64,000 nt of DNA from the NCBI GenBank assembly GCA_022822305.1, contig JAJEBY010000002.1:62001-126000 (forward strand), given 5' to 3'. The stretch comes from Anaerolineae bacterium. GTDB taxonomy: Bacteria > Chloroflexota > Anaerolineae > Aggregatilineales > Phototrophicaceae. Positions 43,638 to 52,951 of this stretch are shown in pieces (position 1 is the first letter of the stretch; every line of letters starts with the position of its first letter). The notes below the pieces were generated by a model. That model was not told where the DNA came from. It did no database searches and saw only the letters and a program-made list of their open reading frames with translations. The position numbers and the translations under genes were made by a program.

Positions 43638-44480
43638 TCAACTCCAGCGCCGGTGTGACTTGATCCGATCGTAGGCGGATTTCACTTCCTTGAATCGCTG
43701 CTCGGCTTCGCCCTTGTCATGCTCGCTTATATCTGGGTGATACTTGAGCGCCAGTTTGCGAAAGGCTTCTTTGACCGCGTCTTGCCCGGCGCCAACCTCG
43801 ATTTCCAGCGCCAGATAGGCGGCGTTGATTTTATCGGCGGGAACATCATGCGGGCTCTTCGTCCGTTTGGTGCGATAGTGAAAGCGCTGTTGGGCGCGTT
43901 CTTCGCTGATGCGCCGTTTGAAGCGAGGCGTACTGATATCGCCGATATACCAGCTGCCGCGGATATTGGTCTGGAATTCACGCCGTCGCACTGATACCGC
44001 GTCACAGGGAAAATCGCGCGTATGCCAGACGTGGTATAGGTTGCGCTGCGTCGTCTCGTCCACATTGACCTGAAAAATCTTCAGGCCGTCGCCTTGCAAC
44101 TCGAAAGCGTAGATGGCGCCGACATTCATCGCGCTCAAGTCATCTTGCCAGTCTTGCAGCTTGCCGCAATAGCCATCGCCCGGCAAAAGGGCGCTATTGA
44201 CCAGGAACAGCGTGCCTATGCTGGCGCCGGTATTCTGCTTGAGTATGGACCGGATATTGCGTGGCTTTGGCGCTCGCTCGACAAGGTAGATGTAAAGACG
44301 GCTGTTCATCCAGGTTTCGATGATGACATCCGGCTCGTGATTGCGAAAGGTGAGATTCGCCGCCGGACGCGCTGACGCGGTCTTGACATCTTGAATCGTA
44401 CGAAATCGTGATTTCAGCAGTTCGGCGACTGGCTGGCGCAAAAGCGGTCCTCTTTGATTCGTTGCGCGCGTGAACTGCAT
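43638..44480 (-). CDS. Protein with C-terminal J domain
   Basis: A 280-residue protein. Residues about 215-275 are a J domain: AYLALEIEVGAGQDAVKEAF, FRKLALKYHPDISEHD with the HPD motif that stimulates DnaK ATPase, and AEQRFKEVKSAYDRI. The N-terminal 200 residues are of unknown type (WMNSRLYIYLVERAP; GDGYCGKLQDWQDDL). Zinc-finger and CTD parts of DnaJ are absent. It is probably a specialised DnaK co-chaperone. No DnaK or GrpE is in this window. It is convergent with the kinase gene. Confidence 0.75.
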   Translation of the reverse strand: MQFTRATNQRGPLLRQPVAELLKSRFRTIQDVKTASARPAANLTFRNHEPDVIIETWMNSRLYIYLVERAPKPRNIRSILKQNTGASIGTLFLVNSALLPGDGYCGKLQDWQDDLSAMNVGAIYAFELQGDGLKIFQVNVDETTQRNLYHVWHTRDFPCDAVSVRRREFQTNIRGSWYIGDISTPRFKRRISEERAQQRFHYRTKRTKSPHDVPADKINAAYLALEIEVGAGQDAVKEAFRKLALKYHPDISEHDKGEAEQRFKEVKSAYDRIKSHRRWS

Positions 44481-44563
44481 GATGATAAGCGTTGAAGCGG
44501 TGCTTTGTCAAAGGGGGAGACATTCTGCTTGTTCGCCTGCCCAGCTTTGGCGTATGCAGAATC

Positions 44564-44591
44564 TTGCAATACAGTGGAAACCGGATATACT
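44564..44591 (+). promoter_or_regulatory. Promoter of tRNA-Val
   Basis: TTGCAA (44564-44569), 16-base spacer, TATACT (44586-44591), about 16 bases before the tRNA. Confidence 0.6.
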
Positions 44592-44606
44592 CAAGGGTAT
44601 GGAAAA

Positions 44607-44679
44607 GGGCCGTTAGCTCAACTGGCAGAGCGCCTCGTTGACGTCGAGGAGGTTACAGGTTCGAGTCCTGTACAGCCCA
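44607..44679 (+). tRNA. tRNA-Val (GAC)
   Basis: Acceptor GGGCCGT/ACAGCCC with one C-A mismatch at the fifth pair, D stem GCTC/GAGC, anticodon stem CCTCG/CGAGG around TTGACGT giving GAC, T arm ACAGG-TTCGAGT-CCTGT, discriminator A. CCA not encoded. Confidence 0.9.
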
Positions 44680-44691
44680 TTGGCTTCGCTG

Positions 44692-44717
44692 AAACCGGCA
44701 CTCGTGTCGGTTTGTTT
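44692..44717 (+). terminator. Intrinsic terminator of tRNA-Val
   Basis: AAACCGGCA (44692-44700) pairs with TGTCGGTTT (44705-44713, one G-T pair), followed by GTTT. Confidence 0.6.
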
Positions 44718-44756
44718 ATTCTAAACAGATGCGCTCCATTCCTGCTTCCCAATAAT

Positions 44757-44785
44757 TTGACTTGCGCGCGCCAGCGCAGTAGTAT
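44757..44785 (+). promoter_or_regulatory. Promoter of the sugar ABC / glycoside hydrolase operon
   Basis: TTGACT (44757-44762), 17-base spacer, TAGTAT (44780-44785). It leaves a leader of about 105 bases before the ATG at 44897. Nothing else is seen in 44718-44896. Confidence 0.55.
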
Positions 44786-44896
44786 TCAGGTGTGAATTTC
44801 TTCTGCCCGCTGGATAAATCTGATGGAGGTATTATCGCGAACGACCGTATTGATTGAAGATCGAAATAGTGATTCTAGTTTGGAAGGGACAAGAGA

Positions 44897-46207
44897 ATGA
44901 GCGAGAAACTTAGCAGACGAGATTTTCTTAAGGCTGCCGCCGGCGCCGGCGGTGTCTTGGTGGCCGGGGCCACCAATCTGGGCAGCTTGCCTGTATTGGG
45001 GCAGGGCGACTATCAGGGCAGCATTGTCATTTTGAGCGCCAGCGCCGCCGAGCAGCACGACTTCATGATCGAAGGCATTGAAGCGGCGTTCTCCGGCATT
45101 GAAGTGGAATGGCGCGGCCTGACCAGCGAGCGCTATACCGAACTTTTCGCAGCCGCGGAAATCGCCGGCGACCAAATCGATATCATGGATCTCAACGGTC
45201 AAGATCTGCGTCGTTACGCCGTGGGCGGTCGCTTGAAGGACCTCTCGGATGTCGATTATCTCGATCGCTTCCGTCCGGTCGGGCTGGAAACCTACACCAT
45301 CGGCGGCAAGCTTTGGGCGATCCCCAATGGCGGCATCAGCGGCTTCCCCTTCTTCTACAATCAGAAAGCGCTGGATGCGGTAGGCTTTGAAGGTGATCCG
45401 GAATCGTATCAGGATATCGTCGATGTAGCCGATGACTTGAAGGCGGCGGGTTACGCGCCCTTCACCCACTCGGGCCAGAATATCTATCTCTGGCCGATCT
45501 GGCAGTTCTGGGCCTACGCGCAGACTTCCGGCAACAAGCCGCTGGAGGGCACATTCAACGCGCTGACCGGACAAGCCAAGTTCACCGATCCCGATCATCT
45601 GGCTGGCTTGGAGATCCTGCATCAATACACTGAAGACGGCATGTTCTCCGATGCCGTCAACAGTCTCGATGTGGCGGCCGCGCAACTGTCCTTGACCCAG
45701 GGCACAGCTGCTTTCTGGTATCACCACAGCAGCTTTGTCGGCACCTATCGCTCCGGCGAATATCCCGATTTGGACTTGAGCTTCGTCAATCCGCTGCGTT
45801 CGGTCGAGGACGAGAGTGTGCGCAGACAGTTGCCTGGCGGCACTGGCTGGGCGACCGGCATCTATTCGCGGATTGATCCGGAGCGTGAAGGCATCGCGCA
45901 CGACATTTTGAACTTCATGACCAGCGATGACATGGTCGCCCAACGCAATGCGCTTGGCGCCGATGCCGTTTCAACCAATGTCAATATCGAGCCCAGCGAC
46001 GATCCCTTGGCTGTGCGCTACGGCGATATTTCCGCTTCCGAACAGTTCACATATCTGGATTGGTACTGGCCGCCGGAAATTACGCGCGCCTATCAGGAGC
46101 AGCAGCAAGCCATCGTGGCCGGCATGGCCGGCCCGTCCGATGCCGCTCAGGCCATCCAGGATGTCATGGACGAACTCTTCGCCGACGGTTACGAATTCGA
46201 AATCTAG
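44897..46207 (+). CDS. Sugar ABC transporter substrate-binding protein, Tat-exported
   Basis: A 436-residue family 1 extracellular solute-binding protein. The N-terminus has the twin-arginine motif SRRDFLKAAAGAGG, so it is exported folded by Tat, and is probably released or membrane-tethered. LSASAAEQHDFMIEGIEAAF begins the mature protein, with the family's GAT-like cleft segments (LWAIPNGGISGFPFFYN; GTAAFWYHHSSFVG). It is the first gene of an operon with two permeases and a putative glycoside hydrolase, so its ligand is probably the product or substrate of that hydrolase. This is inference. Confidence 0.88.
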   Translation: MSEKLSRRDFLKAAAGAGGVLVAGATNLGSLPVLGQGDYQGSIVILSASAAEQHDFMIEGIEAAFSGIEVEWRGLTSERYTELFAAAEIAGDQIDIMDLNGQDLRRYAVGGRLKDLSDVDYLDRFRPVGLETYTIGGKLWAIPNGGISGFPFFYNQKALDAVGFEGDPESYQDIVDVADDLKAAGYAPFTHSGQNIYLWPIWQFWAYAQTSGNKPLEGTFNALTGQAKFTDPDHLAGLEILHQYTEDGMFSDAVNSLDVAAAQLSLTQGTAAFWYHHSSFVGTYRSGEYPDLDLSFVNPLRSVEDESVRRQLPGGTGWATGIYSRIDPEREGIAHDILNFMTSDDMVAQRNALGADAVSTNVNIEPSDDPLAVRYGDISASEQFTYLDWYWPPEITRAYQEQQQAIVAGMAGPSDAAQAIQDVMDELFADGYEFEI

Positions 46208-46213
46208 CGTTCG

Positions 46214-47197
46214 ATGAACAATCGCGCGGGGCAGTCAGCGCTGCCCCGCGCTGCCACATCTCGCGGCCAAGGAGAACCTGTGGCTCCACTGCCCTTGCCC
46301 CCAAAGCGCATAGCTCAGCATAGGCGCAGAGCCTCGCTTGCGCCCTATTTGTGGATCCTGCCCGCTATCCTGGTTTACGGCATCTTTAAGCTTGTGCCAC
46401 TGATTAGCGGCATCTATATGGCGCTGCTGCGCTGGGATGGCATTGCAGAGCCGCGATTCATCGGCTTGCGCAATTTTGAGAAGATTCTCAATGACAAGCC
46501 GACGCTGATGGTCTTGGGCAACAATGTCGAATATGCCGTGATCACGGTTGTCGGCAAGATCGCGCTCTCGCTTTTCCTGGCGATTATGCTCAACCAAGCG
46601 TTGCGCGGCCGCACCTTTTATCGCACCAGCCTTTTCATGCCCGTCGTGATGTCATTTGTCGTCATCGGCATCCTCTGGCGCTGGTTATTCAATACCGAAT
46701 TCGGCCTGCTCAATAACTTGTTTGAAGGTGTGGGTCTCGGTTTTCTGGCGCAGGATTGGCTGGGCGATACGAATATCGCTTTGAAGTCCTTGACGGTGGT
46801 CGATATTTGGAAGTGGTACGGCTTCCATATGGTTATTTTCCTCGCCGGTCTGCAAGGCATCCCCAACGAGTTGTATGAAGCGGCGAAGATCGATGGCGCA
46901 TCGGTCTGGCAGCAGTTCCGTCATATTACCCTGCCCATGCTGCAGCCGGTCATGATCGTCAATGTGACGCTGTCGCTGATGGGCGCCTTCAATGTCTTTG
47001 ATATTCCTTATGTCATGACTGAGGGCGGGCCGGCCAATTCCACCAATGTCATGGCTCTGCATATATACTTGCGTGGCTTCAAGTTCTATCGATTCGGTTT
47101 TTCCGCGGCGCTGTCCTATGTTCTGCTGACGATCGTCACATTGGTGGCGGCAGTGCAGTTGTGGCTGATGACCCGCGCCGACAACACCGAACAGTGA
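46214..47197 (+). CDS. Sugar ABC transporter permease, MalF/UgpA type
   Basis: A 327-residue inner-membrane permease with about six helices. A hydrophilic N-terminal tail of about 45 residues precedes the first helix (PYLWILPAILVYGIFKLVPL). The EAA loop reads [20 protein letters not shown] and then TLPMLQP. The gene starts six bases after the binding-protein stop and is followed by the MalG-type permease after seven bases. No ATPase is encoded in the operon. Confidence 0.93.
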   Translation: MNNRAGQSALPRAATSRGQGEPVAPLPLPPKRIAQHRRRASLAPYLWILPAILVYGIFKLVPLISGIYMALLRWDGIAEPRFIGLRNFEKILNDKPTLMVLGNNVEYAVITVVGKIALSLFLAIMLNQALRGRTFYRTSLFMPVVMSFVVIGILWRWLFNTEFGLLNNLFEGVGLGFLAQDWLGDTNIALKSLTVVDIWKWYGFHMVIFLAGLQGIPNELYEAAKIDGASVWQQFRHITLPMLQPVMIVNVTLSLMGAFNVFDIPYVMTEGGPANSTNVMALHIYLRGFKFYRFGFSAALSYVLLTIVTLVAAVQLWLMTRADNTEQ

Positions 47198-47204
47198 AAT
47201 CGAG

Positions 47205-48080
47205 ATGATGCAAGACAGCGAAGCGCTCGACTTGAAATCCAGAATTGAAGGCATCTACTGGCGGCCGTATCTGGTCAAGCTCTTCAACCATACCACCTTG
47301 ATGCTATTCACGTTGATCATCATTTATCCGGTGGTCTGGATGGTGCTGGCTTCCTTCAAGACCAGCGGCGAATTCGTGAACAACGTCTGGGGCGTCCCAT
47401 CCGTCCTCGATATCGACAATTATCACCGCGCCTGGGAACTGGCGAATCTGGGGCGGGCGCTGATTAACAGTTTGATCATTTCGCTGGGTACGGTCGCGCT
47501 GGTGGTCGTCCTGGCTTCGATCGCCGGATACGCCTTCGCAAAATTCCGCTTCCGCTTCAGCGCGATAATCTTGCTGGTGCTGATCTTCACCATGCAGGCG
47601 CCGACGCCGGTCATCCCGTTCTATGTGCTATTCGTGCGGCTGGACCTGACCGATAGTTATATCGGACTAATTTTGGGCATCGCATCAGGCAGTTTGCCGC
47701 TGTCCATCTTTATTTTCCAGGCATTTTTCCGCTCGATACCCAACGAATTGCGAGAAGCGGCCAAGATCGATGGCTGCTCGGAATTCTCCGCTTTCATGCG
47801 TGTGGTGATGCCGATCTCCGGTCCCGCCGTCGCAACCGTCGCGATTCTGACCTTTGTCGGCGCCTGGAATGAATACTTCCTGCCGCTGCTGCTGGTGCGC
47901 TCGCCGGAAATCCGTCCGCTGACGTTGGCCGTGCAAGTCTTCTTCTTCCAGTATGGCCGCGTAGAGTGGACTGATGTATTCGCCGCCTTGAGCATCGCAT
48001 CCATCCCCATGATCGTCGTCTACGTCCTCATGCAGCGCTGGTTCATCCAAGGTTTGACGTCCGGTTCGATAAAGGGCTAG
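47205..48080 (+). CDS. Sugar ABC transporter permease, MalG/UgpE type
   Basis: A 291-residue permease with about six helices. The EAA loop reads ELREAAKIDGCSEFSAFMRV and then VMPISGP. ATG 47205 and 47208 are adjacent; either could be used. The next gene starts about 90 bases downstream. A shared MsiK-like ATPase elsewhere in the genome would be needed, as known for many sugar systems in Gram-positive-type bacteria. Confidence 0.93.
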   Translation: MMQDSEALDLKSRIEGIYWRPYLVKLFNHTTLMLFTLIIIYPVVWMVLASFKTSGEFVNNVWGVPSVLDIDNYHRAWELANLGRALINSLIISLGTVALVVVLASIAGYAFAKFRFRFSAIILLVLIFTMQAPTPVIPFYVLFVRLDLTDSYIGLILGIASGSLPLSIFIFQAFFRSIPNELREAAKIDGCSEFSAFMRVVMPISGPAVATVAILTFVGAWNEYFLPLLLVRSPEIRPLTLAVQVFFFQYGRVEWTDVFAALSIASIPMIVVYVLMQRWFIQGLTSGSIKG

Positions 48081-48168
48081 CGCGCCGCGAAAGGGGTATA
48101 TTGACCGTACTCGTAAATTGTTTGTGTGATTCACTGGATTATCTATTTCACGATTATTGGAGCGACGT

Positions 48169-50262
48169 ATGGATTTCATCACTTTAGAAAATGATGCGCT
48201 GAGACTCGAGTTTGCCCGCGACAATGCCGCGTTGGTCGGATTCACAGCGAAGGCAACGGGTTGGGAAATTGTCAACCGGCCCCATCTGGGGCTGTCATTT
48301 CAGCTGTTGATTCCGCTGCCCGGCCGGCGCAACAATCCGGTTTACGGCGTAAAGCAGCAGGTGGCGCACGTTGAAGTCTCCAACGACGGTCAAAGCGCGA
48401 GCTTCAGCTGGGATAGCGTGACCTCGGCGTATGGCGGCGAACATGACATTCAAGTGACGCTGAACGTCAGCCTGAGGGATGAGCAAGCTGTGTTTGCCGT
48501 TAGCATTGACAACCGTTCGGAATATGTCGTTGAAATTGTGCATTGTCCCTATTTTGGCGATGTTCAGCCGCCACCAGCCGCCGACGAATTCGAAATCTTT
48601 CACTACGGTTATGCGACCGCTGTCCAGCGCAGCTTGTATCCCGTCTTCGAGAATACGTTGGGCTACTATGGTTTTGACCATCCGGTGCAATACGGTCCCG
48701 ATAGCTGGCGCAGCGCGACGCCGGCCGTGCCCTATTGCCTGCTGCGCAGCGCCGAGCAAGGGTTATATGTCGGCATCAATGACGCCAGCGCCGAGCTGGT
48801 CGCCTGGCACAATGAATTGCGCCCCGGCTACGACAGCGCCATGGAATCGCGCGCGCCCAAAGCGGCGGCCATCAGCGGCCTGGATGTGGCCTCGCGCTTC
48901 GCCGCGGTACATCTGCCGTACATTCAGCCGGGTGAAATGCGCGAGTTGACGCCGATCGCTTTGCAGCCCTATCAGGGCGGCTGGCAGCAGGGGGTCGATA
49001 TCTACAAGCGCTGGCGCGAGAGTTGGATGAAAACTCCGGAACTGCCAGAATGGGCGCGGCATCCGCATAGCTGGTGGCAGCTGCATATCAACTCGCCTGA
49101 AGACGAATTGCGCATCCCTTTCGCCGAGTTAGGCGCCATCGGCGAAGAAGCGGCGCGCCATGGCGTGGAGGCGATTCAGCTGGTGGGTTGGAATGACGGT
49201 GGGCAGGATCAGGGCAATCCTTCTCATTCACCCGATCCGCGACTGGGTACGTTTGACGAGTTGAAGGCAGCAATTGCGCAGATTCAATCGTGCGGGGTCA
49301 AGCTCGTCCTCTTCGCCAAATTCACCTGGGCCGATCGCGCCACCGATTGGTTCCGCGATGAATTGCATCGGTACGCGATCAAAGATCCCTACGGCGACTA
49401 CTATGCGTATGTCGGTTATCATTATCAGACCGCAACACAGGCGCTCGATATCAACACCAAGCGTTTGATCCCCATGTGTTTTGGCAGCGACGAATATTTG
49501 GCGGTCAGCGAGCGGGAATTCCAGAAGATGCTAGACCTGGGCGCGGATGGCATTCTCTACGACGAGAATCAGCATCACTCGCCGGCGCTTCTGTGTTTTG
49601 ACGAGTCGCACGGTCACAGGCCGGGATTTCCGGTGTATTCACGCGATTATGATTTTCAGCAGAATCTCGAGAAACTGAGCAAGCCGGTCAATCCCGATTT
49701 CCTGTTCGCCGGGGAAGGTATGTATGACTGGCAATTTGAAGTCTATCACCTGTCATATCACCGCAGTTGGGATCGCCGGCATGTGCCGCTGTCACGCTAT
49801 ATGACGCCGCATATGCCTCTGATGACCGCCATCAGCGGCTTTAACGATCGCAACATGATCAACCAGTGCCTGCTCTATCGTTACGTCATGAGTTATGAGC
49901 CCTACAACTTCAAGGGGCATCTCGATGACTTTCCGCTGACGATGGATTACGGCAAGCGCATGGATGCGCTGCGAATGGAATTGCGCGATTACTTTTGGGA
50001 TGGCGAATTCCGCGATGAGGTGGGCGCCACCGTGACCGACGCCGCCGGCGCGCGCCATCATCCTTATGCGGTCTTCGTTAGTCAGTCAGACGGCGCGCCG
50101 GGCCTGGCCATCGCCAACTACGACGGTGCGGCCATCACGGTCTCGGTCGAACTTGATTCGGATCACGAGTTGAGCCGATATCGGCTGGTGGATGACGAGA
50201 CTTGGCGACCGGTTGCGAATGGCATTGTCATTCCGGCAGAATCGGCGGCCGTTGTCATCTAA
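48169..50262 (+). CDS. Putative glycoside hydrolase (DUF6259-like, TIM barrel)
   Basis: A 697-residue protein without a clear signal peptide. Residues 1-270 form a beta-sandwich N-terminal domain. From about 290 a TIM-barrel-like domain follows: WWQLHINSPEDEL, IQLVGWNDGGQDQGN, VKLVLFAKFTWADRA, then GADGILYDENQHHSP (possible catalytic acid residues) and FLFAGEGMYDW. About residues 615-697 are a small beta domain. It resembles DUF6259 proteins near sugar transporters. ATG 48169 has GGAG six bases before it. The bond cleaved is unknown; it probably acts in the cytoplasm on an imported glycan. Confidence 0.7.
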   Translation: MDFITLENDALRLEFARDNAALVGFTAKATGWEIVNRPHLGLSFQLLIPLPGRRNNPVYGVKQQVAHVEVSNDGQSASFSWDSVTSAYGGEHDIQVTLNVSLRDEQAVFAVSIDNRSEYVVEIVHCPYFGDVQPPPAADEFEIFHYGYATAVQRSLYPVFENTLGYYGFDHPVQYGPDSWRSATPAVPYCLLRSAEQGLYVGINDASAELVAWHNELRPGYDSAMESRAPKAAAISGLDVASRFAAVHLPYIQPGEMRELTPIALQPYQGGWQQGVDIYKRWRESWMKTPELPEWARHPHSWWQLHINSPEDELRIPFAELGAIGEEAARHGVEAIQLVGWNDGGQDQGNPSHSPDPRLGTFDELKAAIAQIQSCGVKLVLFAKFTWADRATDWFRDELHRYAIKDPYGDYYAYVGYHYQTATQALDINTKRLIPMCFGSDEYLAVSEREFQKMLDLGADGILYDENQHHSPALLCFDESHGHRPGFPVYSRDYDFQQNLEKLSKPVNPDFLFAGEGMYDWQFEVYHLSYHRSWDRRHVPLSRYMTPHMPLMTAISGFNDRNMINQCLLYRYVMSYEPYNFKGHLDDFPLTMDYGKRMDALRMELRDYFWDGEFRDEVGATVTDAAGARHHPYAVFVSQSDGAPGLAIANYDGAAITVSVELDSDHELSRYRLVDDETWRPVANGIVIPAESAAVVI

Positions 50263-50270
50263 GAAGTTGG

Positions 50271-50810
50271 TCAGAACTCAATACCGGCGCGCGCCAATAT
50301 ACCGGCGTCAAAGGCATGCTTGACCTTGCGCATTTCGGTGACGGTATCGGCGAATTCGATCAATTCCGCGGGAGCGTTGCGGCCGGTGATCAGCAGATTC
50401 AGTTGGCGCGGTTTGTGCTCGCGCAGCCAATCGATAACCTCGGCCGCATTTAGCCAGCCGAAATCTAGCAGGTAGGTGAATTCATCCAGCACAACCAGGT
50501 CGTAGGCATGGGAATGGATGATCTTCTTTGCGATATCCCAGCCATGCAGAGCGCGGGCGGCGGTTTCGTCGAGGTCTTTGCTGGTCCAGGTGAAGCCATC
50601 GCCGGTCTTGATTGGCTCCAGTCCCAGTTGCTTGAAGGCGCGGATCTCGCCCCATTGGCCGCTCTCGTGTTTGAGAAACTGAATCAACGCCACGTTTTTC
50701 TTCCGACCCAGCATGCGCAAAATGACACCATAAGCTGAGGTCGATTTGCCGCGGCCGTCGCCGGTGTGGACCAGCACGAGTCCACGCTTCTCACCTTCAG
50801 ATTCGGTCAT
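50271..50810 (-). CDS. cobO: Corrinoid adenosyltransferase
   Basis: Transfers adenosyl from ATP to cob(I)alamin or earlier corrinoids, making adenosylcobalamin. The 179-residue BtuR/CobO-type protein has the P-loop VHTGDGRGKSTSAYG, then GEIRAFKQLGLEP, and YDLVVLDEFTYLLDFGWL. It ends ITGRNAPAELIEFADTVTEM. Its ATG overlaps the stop of the ABC ATPase by four bases (ATGA), so translation is coupled. It is the last gene of the riboswitch-controlled corrinoid operon. Confidence 0.92.
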   Translation of the reverse strand: MTESEGEKRGLVLVHTGDGRGKSTSAYGVILRMLGRKKNVALIQFLKHESGQWGEIRAFKQLGLEPIKTGDGFTWTSKDLDETAARALHGWDIAKKIIHSHAYDLVVLDEFTYLLDFGWLNAAEVIDWLREHKPRQLNLLITGRNAPAELIEFADTVTEMRKVKHAFDAGILARAGIEF

Positions 50811-51817
50811 AATTTTGCATCCTTGAGCGAGTCCAGGACGGCGGCGATGTTTTGGTGCCGGCTCTGTTGACCATTGACGCGCAGTTGCCATTCGGGTCCG
50901 GTCTCGCGCTCAACTGTGGCGATCGCTGCCGCGTTTGTATGCTTGTCGATTCGGTATCCTGTTCGTTCCAATGCTCGTCTCATCCAAAGCGCGCGCGCGC
51001 CGTTGCCGGAGACGGAAACGCCGTGGCCCGCCACCCGCTCAATTACGAAAGTGCCGCTGCTGTCGTCGAAGCTGATGCCGTCCGTTTTGAAGGTGTCGCC
51101 CAGATTCCCGTCCAGCACCAGATCTTCGGGGACTCCGGCCGTTATCGTTCCGTTTTGCATCAACCAAAGCTGATCGCAGTTGCGCAGCGCCAGATCGAGA
51201 TCGTGGATCGAGACTAGTATTGCCAGCCCGCCGTGGCGCGCCAATTGCCGCAGCAGGCGCATGATGTCCATGCGGCGGGGCAAATCGAGGTAGGCGGTCG
51301 GTTCATCCAGCAGCATGAGCTTGGCGTCTTGGGCCAGCGCCCGGGCGATCATCAGTTTCTGCCGCTGGCCATCGCTGACCTCAGCCACACGCTGCCCCGC
51401 CAGCGCGGTCGCCGAGACGGCGTCGAGCGCCCATTCGATCATCTGTAGGTCGTTGGCCGATAGCTTGCCCAACCAGTCCGAATGCGGCAGCCGTCCCAGC
51501 GCGACCAGCTCGTAGCCGGTCATCAGTCCCATTCGCGGCGCGTCGGTCAGGACCAGGCTGAGCCGCTTGGCCAGCTCGCGGGGTCGGAGCGTCCGCACTT
51601 TTTCATTTGCCAGATACACTGCGCCATCCAGCGGCGCATGCATGCCAGCCAAGGTGCGCAGCAAGGTGGATTTGCCGATGCCGTTGGGACCGAGCAGGCC
51701 GGTAAGCTTCCCTCGTTGCAGTTGCAAGTTCAGCCCCTGCGCGAGCCGGATATCTGACGCTCGCGCGCGCCGATAGCCGATGGCCAGGCCCCGTGTTTCC
51801 AGCATTGTGTCGTTCAT
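50807..51817 (-). CDS. btuD: Corrinoid/iron-siderophore-family ABC ATPase
   Basis: A 336-residue FecE/BtuD-type ATPase. Walker A is GLLGPNGIGKSTLLRTLAG; the signature is VSDGQRQKL (unusual DGQ rather than SGGQ), Walker B is LMLLDEPTAYLD, and the H-loop is VSIHDLDLAL. About 70 extra C-terminal residues continue beyond the usual end (RALERTGYRIDKHTNA). The start shares one base with the permease stop. The riboswitch and cobO point to corrinoids as the substrate. Confidence 0.9.
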   Translation of the reverse strand: MNDTMLETRGLAIGYRRARASDIRLAQGLNLQLQRGKLTGLLGPNGIGKSTLLRTLAGMHAPLDGAVYLANEKVRTLRPRELAKRLSLVLTDAPRMGLMTGYELVALGRLPHSDWLGKLSANDLQMIEWALDAVSATALAGQRVAEVSDGQRQKLMIARALAQDAKLMLLDEPTAYLDLPRRMDIMRLLRQLARHGGLAILVSIHDLDLALRNCDQLWLMQNGTITAGVPEDLVLDGNLGDTFKTDGISFDDSSGTFVIERVAGHGVSVSGNGARALWMRRALERTGYRIDKHTNAAAIATVERETGPEWQLRVNGQQSRHQNIAAVLDSLKDAKL

Positions 51818-52950
51818 CAGCGTCCTCGAAACTGCCGCAAGATGACCAGCATGACGACTGGCGCGCCCAGCAACGCTGTGATGACATTCAGCGGCAAGAC
51901 CAGATTGTGGCCGGGCATCTCCGCGATTATCGATGCGCCGATCGCCACTATGGCGCCGACGAGGCAGGTCGCCGGCAGCAGCAGTCGATGATTGGAGCTG
52001 CGCAAGATGCCGCGGCATAGATGGGGCACAGCGATGCCGATAAAGGCGATGGGTCCGCAGAAGGCTGTCACCGCGCTCACCAGCAGCGCTGTCGCCAGCA
52101 CGATTCCCAGCCGCGTTCGGTGCAGATTCATGCCCATGCTGCGGGCATAATCCTCGCCGAGCAGCAAGGCGTTAAGCGGTTTGACCATGGTGGCCGCCAT
52201 CAGCAATCCCGCCATGACGATGCCCGCCAATATCGGCAGCTGGGCCGCGGTGACGCCGCTGAATGAACCAAAAGTCCAGTTGATATAGGCTTGTATGCGC
52301 TCGGGACGCGCGAAATAAAGCAACAGGCTGACAATCGCCGACACCAGGTAGCCGAACATCAATCCCATGATGAGCAAAGTCAAGCTGCTGCGCACCCGCA
52401 ACGCGACTAGCAGTACCAAGGACATGGTCACAGCCGCGCCCAAGCCGGCCGCCGCGCTCAGGAGCAGGTCGCCCGCCAGGCCCAGGCCGGCCAGCATGGC
52501 GCTGCCGCCGCCCGCCGTCGACAGGACGACCAAAGCCACGCCGAGACTGGCGCCGGAACTGACGCCAAGCACGAAGGGTTCCGCCAGCGGATTGCGGAAA
52601 TAGGTCTGCATCAGCAATCCACTGACGCCGAGCGCCATGCCGGCCAGCATTGCCGTCAAGGTCTTGGGCAGCCGGAATTTGAGTACGATGTTGGTCCAGG
52701 CCGATTGGTCGGAATGGCCGGACAAGAGCGCGGAGACGATGTTATCCAGAGGAATCGAGACCGATCCCAGCGCCAGGCTCGTCATCAGCAGCGCGCCTAA
52801 AACGACGATCATCAGCAGCAAGATGAGTCGCTGGCGTCCAATGCCGATTCCAGCCAGCGTTGAACGCTTGCGTAGGGTGGCGCTGACGGTCGCGCGTAAT
52901 TCTCGCGATGCCAGCGCCGTTCCAGGGCCCTGCTGGGCCAGTTGAGTCAT
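51817..52950 (-). CDS. btuC: FecCD-family ABC permease, probably corrinoid
   Basis: A 377-residue inner-membrane permease with about ten helices. RLPKTLTAMLAGMALGVSGL and MQTYFRNPLAEPFVLGVSSG are the FecCD landmarks, and GPIAFIGIAVPHLCRG precedes the ATPase-contact region. The gene starts one base after the binding-protein stop. It is second in the operon. Confidence 0.92.
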   Translation of the reverse strand: MTQLAQQGPGTALASRELRATVSATLRKRSTLAGIGIGRQRLILLLMIVVLGALLMTSLALGSVSIPLDNIVSALLSGHSDQSAWTNIVLKFRLPKTLTAMLAGMALGVSGLLMQTYFRNPLAEPFVLGVSSGASLGVALVVLSTAGGGSAMLAGLGLAGDLLLSAAAGLGAAVTMSLVLLVALRVRSSLTLLIMGLMFGYLVSAIVSLLLYFARPERIQAYINWTFGSFSGVTAAQLPILAGIVMAGLLMAATMVKPLNALLLGEDYARSMGMNLHRTRLGIVLATALLVSAVTAFCGPIAFIGIAVPHLCRGILRSSNHRLLLPATCLVGAIVAIGASIIAEMPGHNLVLPLNVITALLGAPVVMLVILRQFRGR

Positions 52951-52951
52951 C

